Positions 51,756-59,327 of a stretch of DNA of 64,000 bases are shown one piece after another. The notes beneath the pieces are model-generated. The model worked only from the letters and a program-made list of their open reading frames with translations, was not told the origin of the DNA and made no database searches. How positions within the stretch are numbered: position 1 is the stretch's first letter; the number at the start of each line of letters is the position of its first letter. The DNA is from JAFARZ01 sp035651595 (GTDB lineage: Bacteria; Actinomycetota; Actinomycetes; Streptosporangiales; Streptosporangiaceae): NCBI GenBank assembly GCA_035651595.1, contig DASRFJ010000266.1:8348-72347 (forward strand). Direction: 5' to 3'. A program made the translations under genes and the position numbers.

Positions 51756-53567
51756 TCAGTCAAGCTTCCCGTCCGCGCTCGCCGCGGTCAACTGGAATGT
51801 GCGGGGCCGGGTTCCCGCGAGGCTACGTGGCCGCGGTAAAGCCACCGTCTGGACCACCGTCTGGAGCATCGTCGCACCGCCCTGTACCAGGCAGCGGACA
51901 TGGCCGAACGCGAGCAGCACGGGAGCATCGGTCAGGATCGGGAAATGATAGGGGAACGGGCGCGGACCGACCATGTCCGGCGGGCCGTCGTAACCGCCGT
52001 CCGCGTTCTGGCGTGCGAGCAGCCAGGACAGGGCACGCCCGATGGGCGCGGGTTCGCTGCCATAACACAGTGTGATCAGCCCGTAGCCGGTGCTGACATC
52101 GTCGCTGGGATCACCGGGCTGCATGCCCCAGCCGCCGTCGTCGTTCTGCGTCTCGCGCACCGTCCGCTCGATCCGCTCCGCCACGGCGGCGGTGCGGCGG
52201 TCGTCCGCGGGTGCGGCGCAGGCGGCTAGCCGCGCGCGGAACAGCGTATGCAGGCGGCTGCGGCTCCATCCTGGCTCGAACCCGCCGTCGGGATGCTGGC
52301 TCTCGGCGAGGAACGCCAAGGCGCGTTCCCGCGCGATCGCGGTCCGCGGATGCGGCGCGAGCGCGTTGATGGCCGCGGCGGTCATGCACGGCTCGGAAGA
52401 GGCGCCGGCGACATACGTGGGAAACCCGCCGTCCGCGCCCTGTATGGCCAGCAGCGCGTCCACCCCGCGCGCCACCGCCCCGCCGAACGCGACCGGATCG
52501 GTTGCCTGGAGGAACTCAAGGGCACATGAGGTGTCGTCGGCGTCGTTCAGCGCCACGTTGGCGGACATGGACCAGCCGCCGGTGAGCCCCGCGCCGCGGG
52601 AAAGGGAGCGCCGGGTGGCGCCACCCTGGTGGGCGGCGAGCATCCCCGCCATCGCGCGTAGCAGCCCAGCGGGCGCACCGGCCGCGGCGAGGCTGATGCC
52701 CGCGGTCGAGGTGCACCAGTTGTGCATCTCGGCCACGAACGGAAAGCCGCCGTCGGCCCGCTGGTACCACAGCAGTGTTTCCAGGCCGCTGCGCACCGTC
52801 GCTTCCTGGCCGGGAAACCCGGTGAGCCCGTGCAGCGCCAGCAGGTGCATGAGCACATAGCCTTCCCAGACCGTCGTCGCCGGATGCGTGGCGGTCAGCG
52901 TGCGGAGCGCGGCGGCGGTGGCCTCGTTGCTGACTCCCCCGGCCGTGCCGATGATCGCCGTCACTGCGGCCTGCTGGACGACCGCCCAGGAGTGCATCGG
53001 ACCGGTGGGGGGCTTTGCGCAGGCCGCAGCCGCGACATCGGGCGGCAACGGGCAGCCGAGTACCGACAGCACCGCGTGGACCATCATGCGGCGGCGGGCA
53101 GAGATGAATCCCGGTGCGGCGCCGAGCACGGCATCGGTCAGCTTGCCGACAAGGACCTCGTCGGCTACGCCGGCCGCGGTCCGGCCCGCTGAGGTCCGGC
53201 CCGCTGAGTTGTGGCCGGCTGAGTTGTGGCCGGCTGAGTTGTGGCCGGCTGAGTTGTGGCCGGCGGCCTGGCCGACGGCCAGCGTGGCGAGGACGCGGTC
53301 GAGCTCAAGCGGCGCGTCGTGCTGCGCCTGGAGGAAGGCGAGCAGGCGGTCCCGGGCAGGCGAGACGTGACCGATGCGGGTCATCAGCGTCAACGCCAGC
53401 GCCGACTCCAGCACCCGGCTCTGGCACTCCTCGCGTATCGCGCCGTCGGGATCGACCCTGCTGCCGACGTATGCGGCCAGCCGGGAAGTGGCCGCGGACA
53501 CGTGCTCCGGGTCGACCTCGGCGGGCCACGGTACCGGGGTCGCACGCGTCACATCCGCTGGTCTCAT
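51756..53567 (-). CDS. Class II terpene cyclase (DxDD, squalene-hopene-cyclase superfamily)
   Basis: The start is ATG 53567, one base after the GGPP synthase stop with AAAGGGATTCG as ribosome binding site, giving ~603 residues. The protonating Asp motif NDADDTS (DxDD at residues 342-345) and QW-type repeats (WYQRADGGFPFV, LAIQGADGGFPTYV, AESQHPDGGFEPGW, ETQNDDGGWG, ARQNADGGYDG) define a class II beta-gamma cyclase. No class I DDxxD is seen. With a GGPP synthase next door it probably cyclises GGPP or a prenylated aromatic to a labdane/drimane-type skeleton. An in-frame 15-bp repeat (AGHNS units, ~53177-53266) expands the N-terminal domain. Confidence 0.85.
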   Translation of the reverse strand: MRPADVTRATPVPWPAEVDPEHVSAATSRLAAYVGSRVDPDGAIREECQSRVLESALALTLMTRIGHVSPARDRLLAFLQAQHDAPLELDRVLATLAVGQAAGHNSAGHNSAGHNSAGHNSAGRTSAGRTAAGVADEVLVGKLTDAVLGAAPGFISARRRMMVHAVLSVLGCPLPPDVAAAACAKPPTGPMHSWAVVQQAAVTAIIGTAGGVSNEATAAALRTLTATHPATTVWEGYVLMHLLALHGLTGFPGQEATVRSGLETLLWYQRADGGFPFVAEMHNWCTSTAGISLAAAGAPAGLLRAMAGMLAAHQGGATRRSLSRGAGLTGGWSMSANVALNDADDTSCALEFLQATDPVAFGGAVARGVDALLAIQGADGGFPTYVAGASSEPCMTAAAINALAPHPRTAIARERALAFLAESQHPDGGFEPGWSRSRLHTLFRARLAACAAPADDRRTAAVAERIERTVRETQNDDGGWGMQPGDPSDDVSTGYGLITLCYGSEPAPIGRALSWLLARQNADGGYDGPPDMVGPRPFPYHFPILTDAPVLLAFGHVRCLVQGGATMLQTVVQTVALPRPRSLAGTRPRTFQLTAASADGKLD

Positions 53568-53568
53568 C

Positions 53569-54789
53569 TCACGAATCCCTTTCCACGACACTGCTTGCCA
53601 GCCGGGCCAGCGTGGCGGATCCGGCCATGGTGAACGGCGCATCCCGCAGGGCGGCTTGAGCCTGCCGGTACCTGGTCGCGATCATGCGCTCAACCTCGGC
53701 CCGCGCCCCCGTGCTCTCGAGGATCCCGCGCACGGTGCACGCACCGGCTTCGTCCAGTCGCGGATCACCGACCATGCGGCGGAGCTGGCGCGCCTGCGCC
53801 GGGTCGGCCCGTTGCATCGCCAGCGCCATCAGCGTGGTGTGCTTGCCCTCGCGCAGATCGTCCAGGCGGGGTTTCCCGGTCCGGGCCGGATCGCCGAACA
53901 CGCCGAGCAGGTCGTCGCGGAGCTGGAACGCTTCCCCGAGCGGGATGCCGACATCGCGGCAGGCGTCCAGCACTGCCGGGCCGGCACCGGCCAGCACCGC
54001 GCCGAGCTGGAGCGGCCGGTGCACCGTGTAGCTCGCGGTCTTGTACCGGGCCACCGCCAGCGTCGCGGCCACGTCGCCGTCCTTGCTGCCGGTCGCGAGC
54101 AGGTCGAGATACTGGCCGAAGATGACCTCGGTGCGCATCGCGCTTATCACCGGCCCGGCGGCATCGCGCTGGGCGCCGCTCAGCGGTGCGTCGGCGAGCA
54201 GTTCGTTCGACCACACGAGTGCGAGGTCACCGAGTAGCACGGCCGCGTTGCACCCGAACTGGAACGCCTTGCGGCTCGTATCGGCTGAGTCGTCCGGATC
54301 CGCGGCGGCGGGGTACACGGTCGCGAGGGCGCAGTGCATCGCCAGTTTGCCGCGACGGGTAACCGAGCCGTCCATCACGTCGTCCTGGATGAGCGCGAAC
54401 GCGTGAAACAGCTCGAGCGAGGCCGCCGCGTGGAGCACCGCGTCTCCGAGGCCAGAGTCGCTGGAGCCAGTGCCGCCGGGGCCAGTGCCGCCGGGGCCGG
54501 AGTCGCCGGGGCCAGTGCCGCCGGGGCCAGTGCCGCCGGGGCCGGAGTCGCTGGGGCCGGTGCCGAGGGGGCCGGAGCCGCCGGAGCCGCCGGCGGCTAG
54601 CCAGCCGGCCACGCACAGCTGTGGCCGCAGGCCCTTGCCGCCGGTGACGAACCCGGCCAGGAGCCGCGCCAGCCGCGCGAGTTCCGGATGAGCGGCGGTC
54701 GCGGCCTTCACGGACAGGAAGCTGGACAGCAGGCCGGACACCTGGGCGAGCGCGCCGTCCATTTCGGTTTCGCGGGTAAGAGTCGGCAC
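53569..54789 (-). CDS. Polyprenyl (GGPP-type) diphosphate synthase
   Basis: About 406 residues. The first Asp-rich motif is LIQDDVMDGSVTRRG (DDxxD, ~residue 136). The second is FQLRDDLLGVFGDPARTGKPRLDDLREGK, matching geranylgeranyl diphosphate synthases. It condenses IPP with allylic diphosphates to a C20 (possibly other) chain. GTG 54789 has GAGG 6 bases upstream, but a TTG at 54795 is equally placed. A loop after GWLAAGG holds an in-frame repeat of GPGGT/GPGDS units (~54460-54600) not seen in the family. It lies between the NphB-like gene and the cyclase and is translationally coupled to the cyclase. Confidence 0.9.
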   Translation of the reverse strand: MPTLTRETEMDGALAQVSGLLSSFLSVKAATAAHPELARLARLLAGFVTGGKGLRPQLCVAGWLAAGGSGGSGPLGTGPSDSGPGGTGPGGTGPGDSGPGGTGPGGTGSSDSGLGDAVLHAAASLELFHAFALIQDDVMDGSVTRRGKLAMHCALATVYPAAADPDDSADTSRKAFQFGCNAAVLLGDLALVWSNELLADAPLSGAQRDAAGPVISAMRTEVIFGQYLDLLATGSKDGDVAATLAVARYKTASYTVHRPLQLGAVLAGAGPAVLDACRDVGIPLGEAFQLRDDLLGVFGDPARTGKPRLDDLREGKHTTLMALAMQRADPAQARQLRRMVGDPRLDEAGACTVRGILESTGARAEVERMIATRYRQAQAALRDAPFTMAGSATLARLASSVVERDS

Positions 54790-54833
54790 GGCCAACCTCG
54801 ATCCTGTGGGTCAGAAACTGTCGCGGCAGCGCG

Positions 54834-55748
54834 CTACACCGGTTCCTTGATGGCACCGTCGGACAATTGCATGATGTCCAGCACTTCGGGCCGCCATCGG
54901 TAATAGGCTTGAAGCTTGTAGTATTCGCCGTCGGGCGAGGACGCCACCGCGTAGACGAACTTCCCGCCGGGTACTGAGCGCTTTACATGTGCCACGAACC
55001 GCTCGATTTTCGGGTCAAGCCGGACCGGCAGCTCCGCCGGATCATCGGTCGCAACGGCAAAGCAGATACGTTCGAGCGTCGGGGAATCCCAATTCAGGGT
55101 CACATAGATCCCGAATGCCTTCTCGGCAAGCCTGAGCATCTGCTCGCTCGGTTCCGTCTGCTCGATCTCGCGAATCATCGATCGTACGGTCTGCGGTTCA
55201 AAGCACTCAGCGGGCTGCTCACCGAAGTACACATTTACCGTCTTGTTCCGGTAGTCGATACCGAGCAGGCCCGCCGTGTCACCAAGCCGGTGCCGGGCGA
55301 AGAATTCACTGTTCTCGCCGAGGCTGCGCGGCATGGACGCAATGCCGGCGAGCGTCGCCACCGGCTGAAGGTCAGCGCGGGGCAGGACCAGCCAGATCTT
55401 CTTGAATCCCCCGACGACTCCGAAGTCAATCCCGTAGGAGTCAACGGCGCATTTCTCTGCGATATCCGTGAGCAGGTGGCTGACCGGGTGGGCGGTCCTG
55501 GCGAGCAAGCCGTGCGACACGGCCAGCGCGAAGGGATCGACGTCCCGCGGAACCGTGAAACGGCAGTCAAGCTCCCCCACGTGGCGTGCCCCGGTCGCCA
55601 CCCTGAATGCGATCATCGCCTGCGCGAGGCCATCCCCGTACACGGACAAGATAGGCAGGACTTTCTCGCGCGAGCACGCCACCTCAAGCAGCTGAGCCGA
55701 TTCCTCAATAGCCGAATAAAGACCTAGCACCGAATCTTCCCGTTCCAT
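54834..55748 (-). CDS. NphB/CloQ-type aromatic prenyltransferase (ABBA fold)
   Basis: The 304-residue sequence aligns along its whole length with NphB (307 aa): LYSAIEESAQLLEVACSREKVLPILSVYGD, GARHVGELDCRFTVP with the Mg-binding Asp, YGIDFGVVGGFKKIWLVLP, NSEFFARHRLGDTAGLLGIDYRNKTVNVYF, VTLNWDSPTLERICFAV and EYYKLQAYYRW. These soluble enzymes transfer a prenyl group to an aromatic ring using no DDxxD motif. It is first in the operon with GGPP synthase, cyclase and SARP2, implying an aromatic-terpenoid hybrid product. 11-bp-spaced repeats precede it. Confidence 0.92.
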   Translation of the reverse strand: MEREDSVLGLYSAIEESAQLLEVACSREKVLPILSVYGDGLAQAMIAFRVATGARHVGELDCRFTVPRDVDPFALAVSHGLLARTAHPVSHLLTDIAEKCAVDSYGIDFGVVGGFKKIWLVLPRADLQPVATLAGIASMPRSLGENSEFFARHRLGDTAGLLGIDYRNKTVNVYFGEQPAECFEPQTVRSMIREIEQTEPSEQMLRLAEKAFGIYVTLNWDSPTLERICFAVATDDPAELPVRLDPKIERFVAHVKRSVPGGKFVYAVASSPDGEYYKLQAYYRWRPEVLDIMQLSDGAIKEPV

Positions 55749-55767
55749 GCGTCAAGGCTCGCCCACA

Positions 55768-55811
55768 GAACTTGGCAGCCACTGTTCCGCGACTTGGCGC
55801 CGACCTGGCGC
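55768..55811 (-). promoter_or_regulatory. 11-bp-period direct repeats before the prenyltransferase operon
   Basis: CGACTTGGCGC (55790) and CGACCTGGCGC (55801) are adjacent 11-bp repeats. A related GAACTTGGCAG starts at 55768, two periods (22 bp) away. The motif CTTGGCG also forms the repeat at 60951. This one-turn spacing fits SARP binding, 20-60 bp upstream of the prenyltransferase start. Confidence 0.6.
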
Positions 55812-55856
55812 GGTCATCCCGGCCATGCCGGCCTGGCGGAGGGCGCCCCGGAAATG

Positions 55857-55903
55857 ATTGCGGACACTTACCCCCCCGGATCGGGGGGGTAAGTGTCCGC
55901 AAT
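55857..55903. repeat. Solo 47-bp palindrome (repeat family, copy 3)
   Basis: Perfect 21-bp arms as in copy 1, with spacer GGATC. It separates the prenyltransferase promoter from the 3' end of the oxidase gene, so it may terminate the oxidase operon before it reads into the prenyltransferase operon. The right shoulder (AATCTGGCACGCCCGACGGC) matches that of copy 2. Confidence 0.9.
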
Positions 55904-56019
55904 AATCTGGCACGCCCGACGGCGCGCACGGAATGGGTTAAATGTCCCGGTTAGGGAACTACCCATTCAGGAACCGTCAGCGGCAGGATTCGGTCTCTGC
56001 TCGCGATGTGCCACGCGGG

Positions 56020-57534
56020 TCAGCGGATGCTCTGCGCGAAACGGAAGACGTGATACGGGTCGTAGTCGCGCTTGACCCGCATCAACCGCGGATAGTTCTC
56101 CGCGTAATAGGAGCGCTGCCAGTCCGGCAGCCTCGGGTCGATGAAGTTCTGGTACGACTCGCGGTTCGAATAGGGATCGAGCGCGGCGAAACCGGTATCG
56201 ACGAACCGTTCCGCGGCGGCTCTTGCCTCGCCGGAGACTGGCCCGGTGACGTTCGAGGCGAGGAAGTTGGCCATGAACAGGGTGTCGCGGTGCACGTACG
56301 CGGTCGCGGTGCGCGAGACAGTGTTGGCCGCCCCGCCGAGGCCGGAGACCTGCAATTCGTGCGACTGCCCGGCCAGCCGTTCGGTGTCGAAGATCGCGAG
56401 CGCCTTCTCCCATCCCGCCCGCGGCATCGGGCGGCTGAACATGCGACCGCGCTCGAGTCCGAGCGCCGACCGCGGCACCTCTGCCCCGGGAAACGCGCTG
56501 CTGACGAGGTGGCATTCATCCACCGTGAGGTCGGTGCAGCCGTAAAGACCCATCAGGATCGGCTGGTAGGGCGCGGTGATGATCTGCTTGTTCGCCGGGG
56601 CGTGGCCGATCATGGCGACAAGCCGGTCGATCTCGGTGGCGAACCCCGCCGGGTCCACGGAACCGAATATCAGCGCCACTACCGGGACCTTGCCGGGCGC
56701 CGCGTCCGGCAGCATGATCCTGCTGCCGCCGCCGACCGTCCACGGCGCGTCGGCCAGATACCGTGTCCAGCCGTCAAGGAAGTCCAGCGCCTGGTCATAG
56801 GTCCAGAAGAGTTCGCCTACGGAAATGGTGGTCAGCGGCGTCGGGGTGATCGTGTAGGAAGTCACGACCCCGAAGTTGCCGCCGCCGCCCCCGCGCAGCG
56901 CCCAGTACAGGTCGCTGTTCTGCTCGGGGGACGCGGTCACCACCCTGCCGTCGGCGAGCACCACCTCCGCCTGCGTCACCTTGTCCGACGCGATGCCCAT
57001 GCTCCGGGTGAACAGGCCCACGCCACCGCCCTGGAGGTAGCCGCCGGCCGCGACCGTCGGGCAGTAGCCCCCGGAGATCGCCAGCCCGGCCGGGGCGAGC
57101 GTGTTCGTGATGTCGACGAGTTCCGCCCCCGGGCCGATCGTCGCCGAGCCCTGCCCGAGGGTGACGGAGTTGAGCCCGGACACGTCGATGACCAGACCCG
57201 GTGTCGTGGAGTATCCGCCGGCGCTGTGGCCGCCGCTGCGCGCGGCGATGGACAGGGCGTTGTCCTGCGCGAAGCCAAGGCAGAGCGCCACGTCGGCCGG
57301 GGAGGCGCAGTACGCGATCGCCTGCGGGTGGGTGCCGTCGAACTGAGCCAGGTACAGCTCCTTGGCGGTGGGATAACTCGCGTCCGCCGGCCGCACCAGC
57401 CGCCCCTGGAGATGACCGCTCAGCTGGTTCCAGTTGATCCCCGACTTGGTCAGGGCGCGGGCGGTACCCGGTAGCGCCGTCGCGGCCAGCGCCGCTCCGC
57501 CCGCGCCAGCAAGGAAGGACCTTCTGCTGATCAT
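56020..57534 (-). CDS. Tat-exported berberine-bridge-type FAD oxidase
   Basis: The start is ATG 57534 (AGAAGGAAGC upstream), giving 504 residues that begin with a twin-arginine signal ISRRSFLAGAGGAALAATALPGTARA. The FAD_binding_4/BBE protein has RSGGHSAGGYS (His for 8-alpha attachment) and GYCPTVAAGGYLQGGGVG (Cys for 6-S attachment), so FAD is probably bicovalently bound. YYAENYPRLMRVKRDYDPYHVFRFAQSI is the BBE C-terminus. Relatives oxidise or cyclise natural products outside the cytoplasm. It follows the monooxygenase by 16 bp in the same operon. The longer open frame to 57687 overlaps the upstream gene and is not used. Confidence 0.88.
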   Translation of the reverse strand: MISRRSFLAGAGGAALAATALPGTARALTKSGINWNQLSGHLQGRLVRPADASYPTAKELYLAQFDGTHPQAIAYCASPADVALCLGFAQDNALSIAARSGGHSAGGYSTTPGLVIDVSGLNSVTLGQGSATIGPGAELVDITNTLAPAGLAISGGYCPTVAAGGYLQGGGVGLFTRSMGIASDKVTQAEVVLADGRVVTASPEQNSDLYWALRGGGGGNFGVVTSYTITPTPLTTISVGELFWTYDQALDFLDGWTRYLADAPWTVGGGSRIMLPDAAPGKVPVVALIFGSVDPAGFATEIDRLVAMIGHAPANKQIITAPYQPILMGLYGCTDLTVDECHLVSSAFPGAEVPRSALGLERGRMFSRPMPRAGWEKALAIFDTERLAGQSHELQVSGLGGAANTVSRTATAYVHRDTLFMANFLASNVTGPVSGEARAAAERFVDTGFAALDPYSNRESYQNFIDPRLPDWQRSYYAENYPRLMRVKRDYDPYHVFRFAQSIR

Positions 57535-57550
57535 GTGCTGCTGCTTCCTT

Positions 57551-59317
57551 CTACGAGGCGTTGTGGTCCAGAACGCGGGAGATCGCATCCCCCAGCACGT
57601 CCACCGGGTTCTCGCTGCCATTGCCGCTGCGCCACGCCACATGGTTATCGGGGCGCACCAGGATGGCACCCTCGTCGGTAATCTCACGGACGGCCGCCCA
57701 CCTGCCGTCGACGTCGGCGTACTCCGCGTCAGTACCGATGGTGACCGCGGTGATCGGGACCGAGAACTTCTCCGAAACCTGCGCGGCAGCCTCGCACCAT
57801 GGTGTGCCCCCCGGGCCGGTGATCAGCACGAAGCCGGTCGCGGTGCCGGCCAGGTCGTGGGTCGACAGGCGGCTGCCGCCGCGGTCGAGCCACGTGTGCG
57901 GCAGCCGGTGCCCGGGGCGGGTTGTGGGGTGGTACACGTCACCCATGGGCGCGCGGGCTGGTGTTGGGCTGCCGTCGGGGACGACCGCACCCTGCTCGTA
58001 GACGAAGCCCATCTCCACGTCGTGCGCCTGGCACTCGGCGCGGTGGGTGGCCATGATTTCCGCGGCTCGCACCCGCTGGGCCGCGCCGACCGGAGTCGGG
58101 GCGAAGTACCCGAAGAACATCGCGGTCCGGCGCTGCGGCGGGATGTACTGGTTGAGGCCGATGACGCCGTCCATGATGATCTGGAAGTGGATCGACGCGG
58201 ACATCGCCCATTCCATGTTGTATCGGGCGATGGGTCGCCGCTCCGCGTCGTAGGTGTCGAGCAGGCTGTCGGGTGCGCGGCCGCCGAGCACCGCGGCCAG
58301 CTTCCAGACCAGGTTGTGCGCGTCCTGGATACAGGTGTTCAGGCCGAGCCCGACGGCGGGCGGCATGCGATGCGCGGCGTCGCCGGCGAGCAGCACACGT
58401 CCGTGCCGGTAACAGCTGGCGAGCACCGCGTCGACGGTCCACTGCGTCACCTGATGCAGGGTCAGGTCCAGGCCGGGGACGCGGAGGATCTCACGAATCT
58501 TGGCGATCACCGCCTGCTCGTCGGACCAGTCCAGGTCGTCGACGATCATATGCAGGCCCCATTCCTCGCAGTTCTTCCCCCACGTCGGTCCGAACTCGAT
58601 GAGGGCGCCGGAGTAGTCCGGGCGGTATGGGTTGATGAACGCGGTGATGAGCGAGCCTTCCTGCCACCACGGTGACAGGTCGGCGGAGAAGTAGACCGTC
58701 GTGGCGTTGCGCAGTGCGGGCAGGCCCTGCATCTCCACGCCGAGCGCGGGACCGACCGTCCGTCCGGCGTCGGCGGCGATCACGTACTGTGCCGCGACGG
58801 TGGTGATCTCCCCGGTCTCGACGTCAGTGATCTCGGCGATGACGCGATCACCGTTGTCGGACAGCGTGGTCAGTTCGTGGCCGAACAGGATGCGTCCCGG
58901 ATTGCGCTCCTCGGCGTGCCGGCGCAGGATCGGCTCCAGCCGGACCTGCGGCAGCTTGGTGGGCATGACGGCCGCGGCCGCGACGTATCTCTCGCGCAGC
59001 GCGCCGCCGCCGAACGCGTCTATCTCACCGATCAGCCGCCCATCCAGCGGTTCCTCGCCGGCCAGCGTGGTCTGCCAGCGCACCTTGCCCATGCTGTCCG
59101 GCGGCGCCCCCTGCGCGGCCACCGCCCCGTAGAGCCCGTGCTGACGGAAGATCTCCATCGTGCGCTGGTTGAGGTAATGCGCCTTCGGGAGGTTCGACGT
59201 GTCCGCGTGCCGCTCCACCAGCAGGTGGCCGACGCCGTGGTCGGACAGGAAGACCGAGGCGGACAGACCGCATCCGCCGCCGCCCACGATCAGAACCGGA
59301 ACCTCGATTGTTTGCAT
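57551..59317 (-). CDS. FAD-dependent aromatic monooxygenase (TfdB/PHBH-like)
   Basis: This 588-residue flavoprotein hydroxylase has the N-terminal dinucleotide fold VPVLIVGGGGCGLSASVFLSDHG. It has RTMEIFRQHGL, GRVLLAGDAAHRMPPAVGLGLNTCIQDAHNLVWKLAAVL (the GD motif that binds ribityl/phosphate) and a thioredoxin-like C-terminal domain ending ILVRPDNHVAWR. It is closest in pattern to phenol/2,4-dichlorophenol hydroxylases and polyketide ring hydroxylases. It should hydroxylate the aromatic part of the product with NAD(P)H and O2. Middle gene of the exporter-monooxygenase-oxidase operon. Confidence 0.9.
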   Translation of the reverse strand: MQTIEVPVLIVGGGGCGLSASVFLSDHGVGHLLVERHADTSNLPKAHYLNQRTMEIFRQHGLYGAVAAQGAPPDSMGKVRWQTTLAGEEPLDGRLIGEIDAFGGGALRERYVAAAAVMPTKLPQVRLEPILRRHAEERNPGRILFGHELTTLSDNGDRVIAEITDVETGEITTVAAQYVIAADAGRTVGPALGVEMQGLPALRNATTVYFSADLSPWWQEGSLITAFINPYRPDYSGALIEFGPTWGKNCEEWGLHMIVDDLDWSDEQAVIAKIREILRVPGLDLTLHQVTQWTVDAVLASCYRHGRVLLAGDAAHRMPPAVGLGLNTCIQDAHNLVWKLAAVLGGRAPDSLLDTYDAERRPIARYNMEWAMSASIHFQIIMDGVIGLNQYIPPQRRTAMFFGYFAPTPVGAAQRVRAAEIMATHRAECQAHDVEMGFVYEQGAVVPDGSPTPARAPMGDVYHPTTRPGHRLPHTWLDRGGSRLSTHDLAGTATGFVLITGPGGTPWCEAAAQVSEKFSVPITAVTIGTDAEYADVDGRWAAVREITDEGAILVRPDNHVAWRSGNGSENPVDVLGDAISRVLDHNAS

Positions 59318-59327
59318 GTCGATCCTT

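Noticed and set aside
53177..53266. Possible CRISPR-like array (regular 15-bp repeats)
   Set aside because: Repeats are contiguous with no unique spacers and keep the cyclase reading frame, so they are a coding tandem repeat. No CRISPR array or cas gene was seen anywhere.
57535..57687. Extended N-terminus of the FAD oxidase
   Set aside because: It would overlap the monooxygenase gene and hide the Tat signal. ATG 57534 has a proper ribosome binding site and signal peptide.
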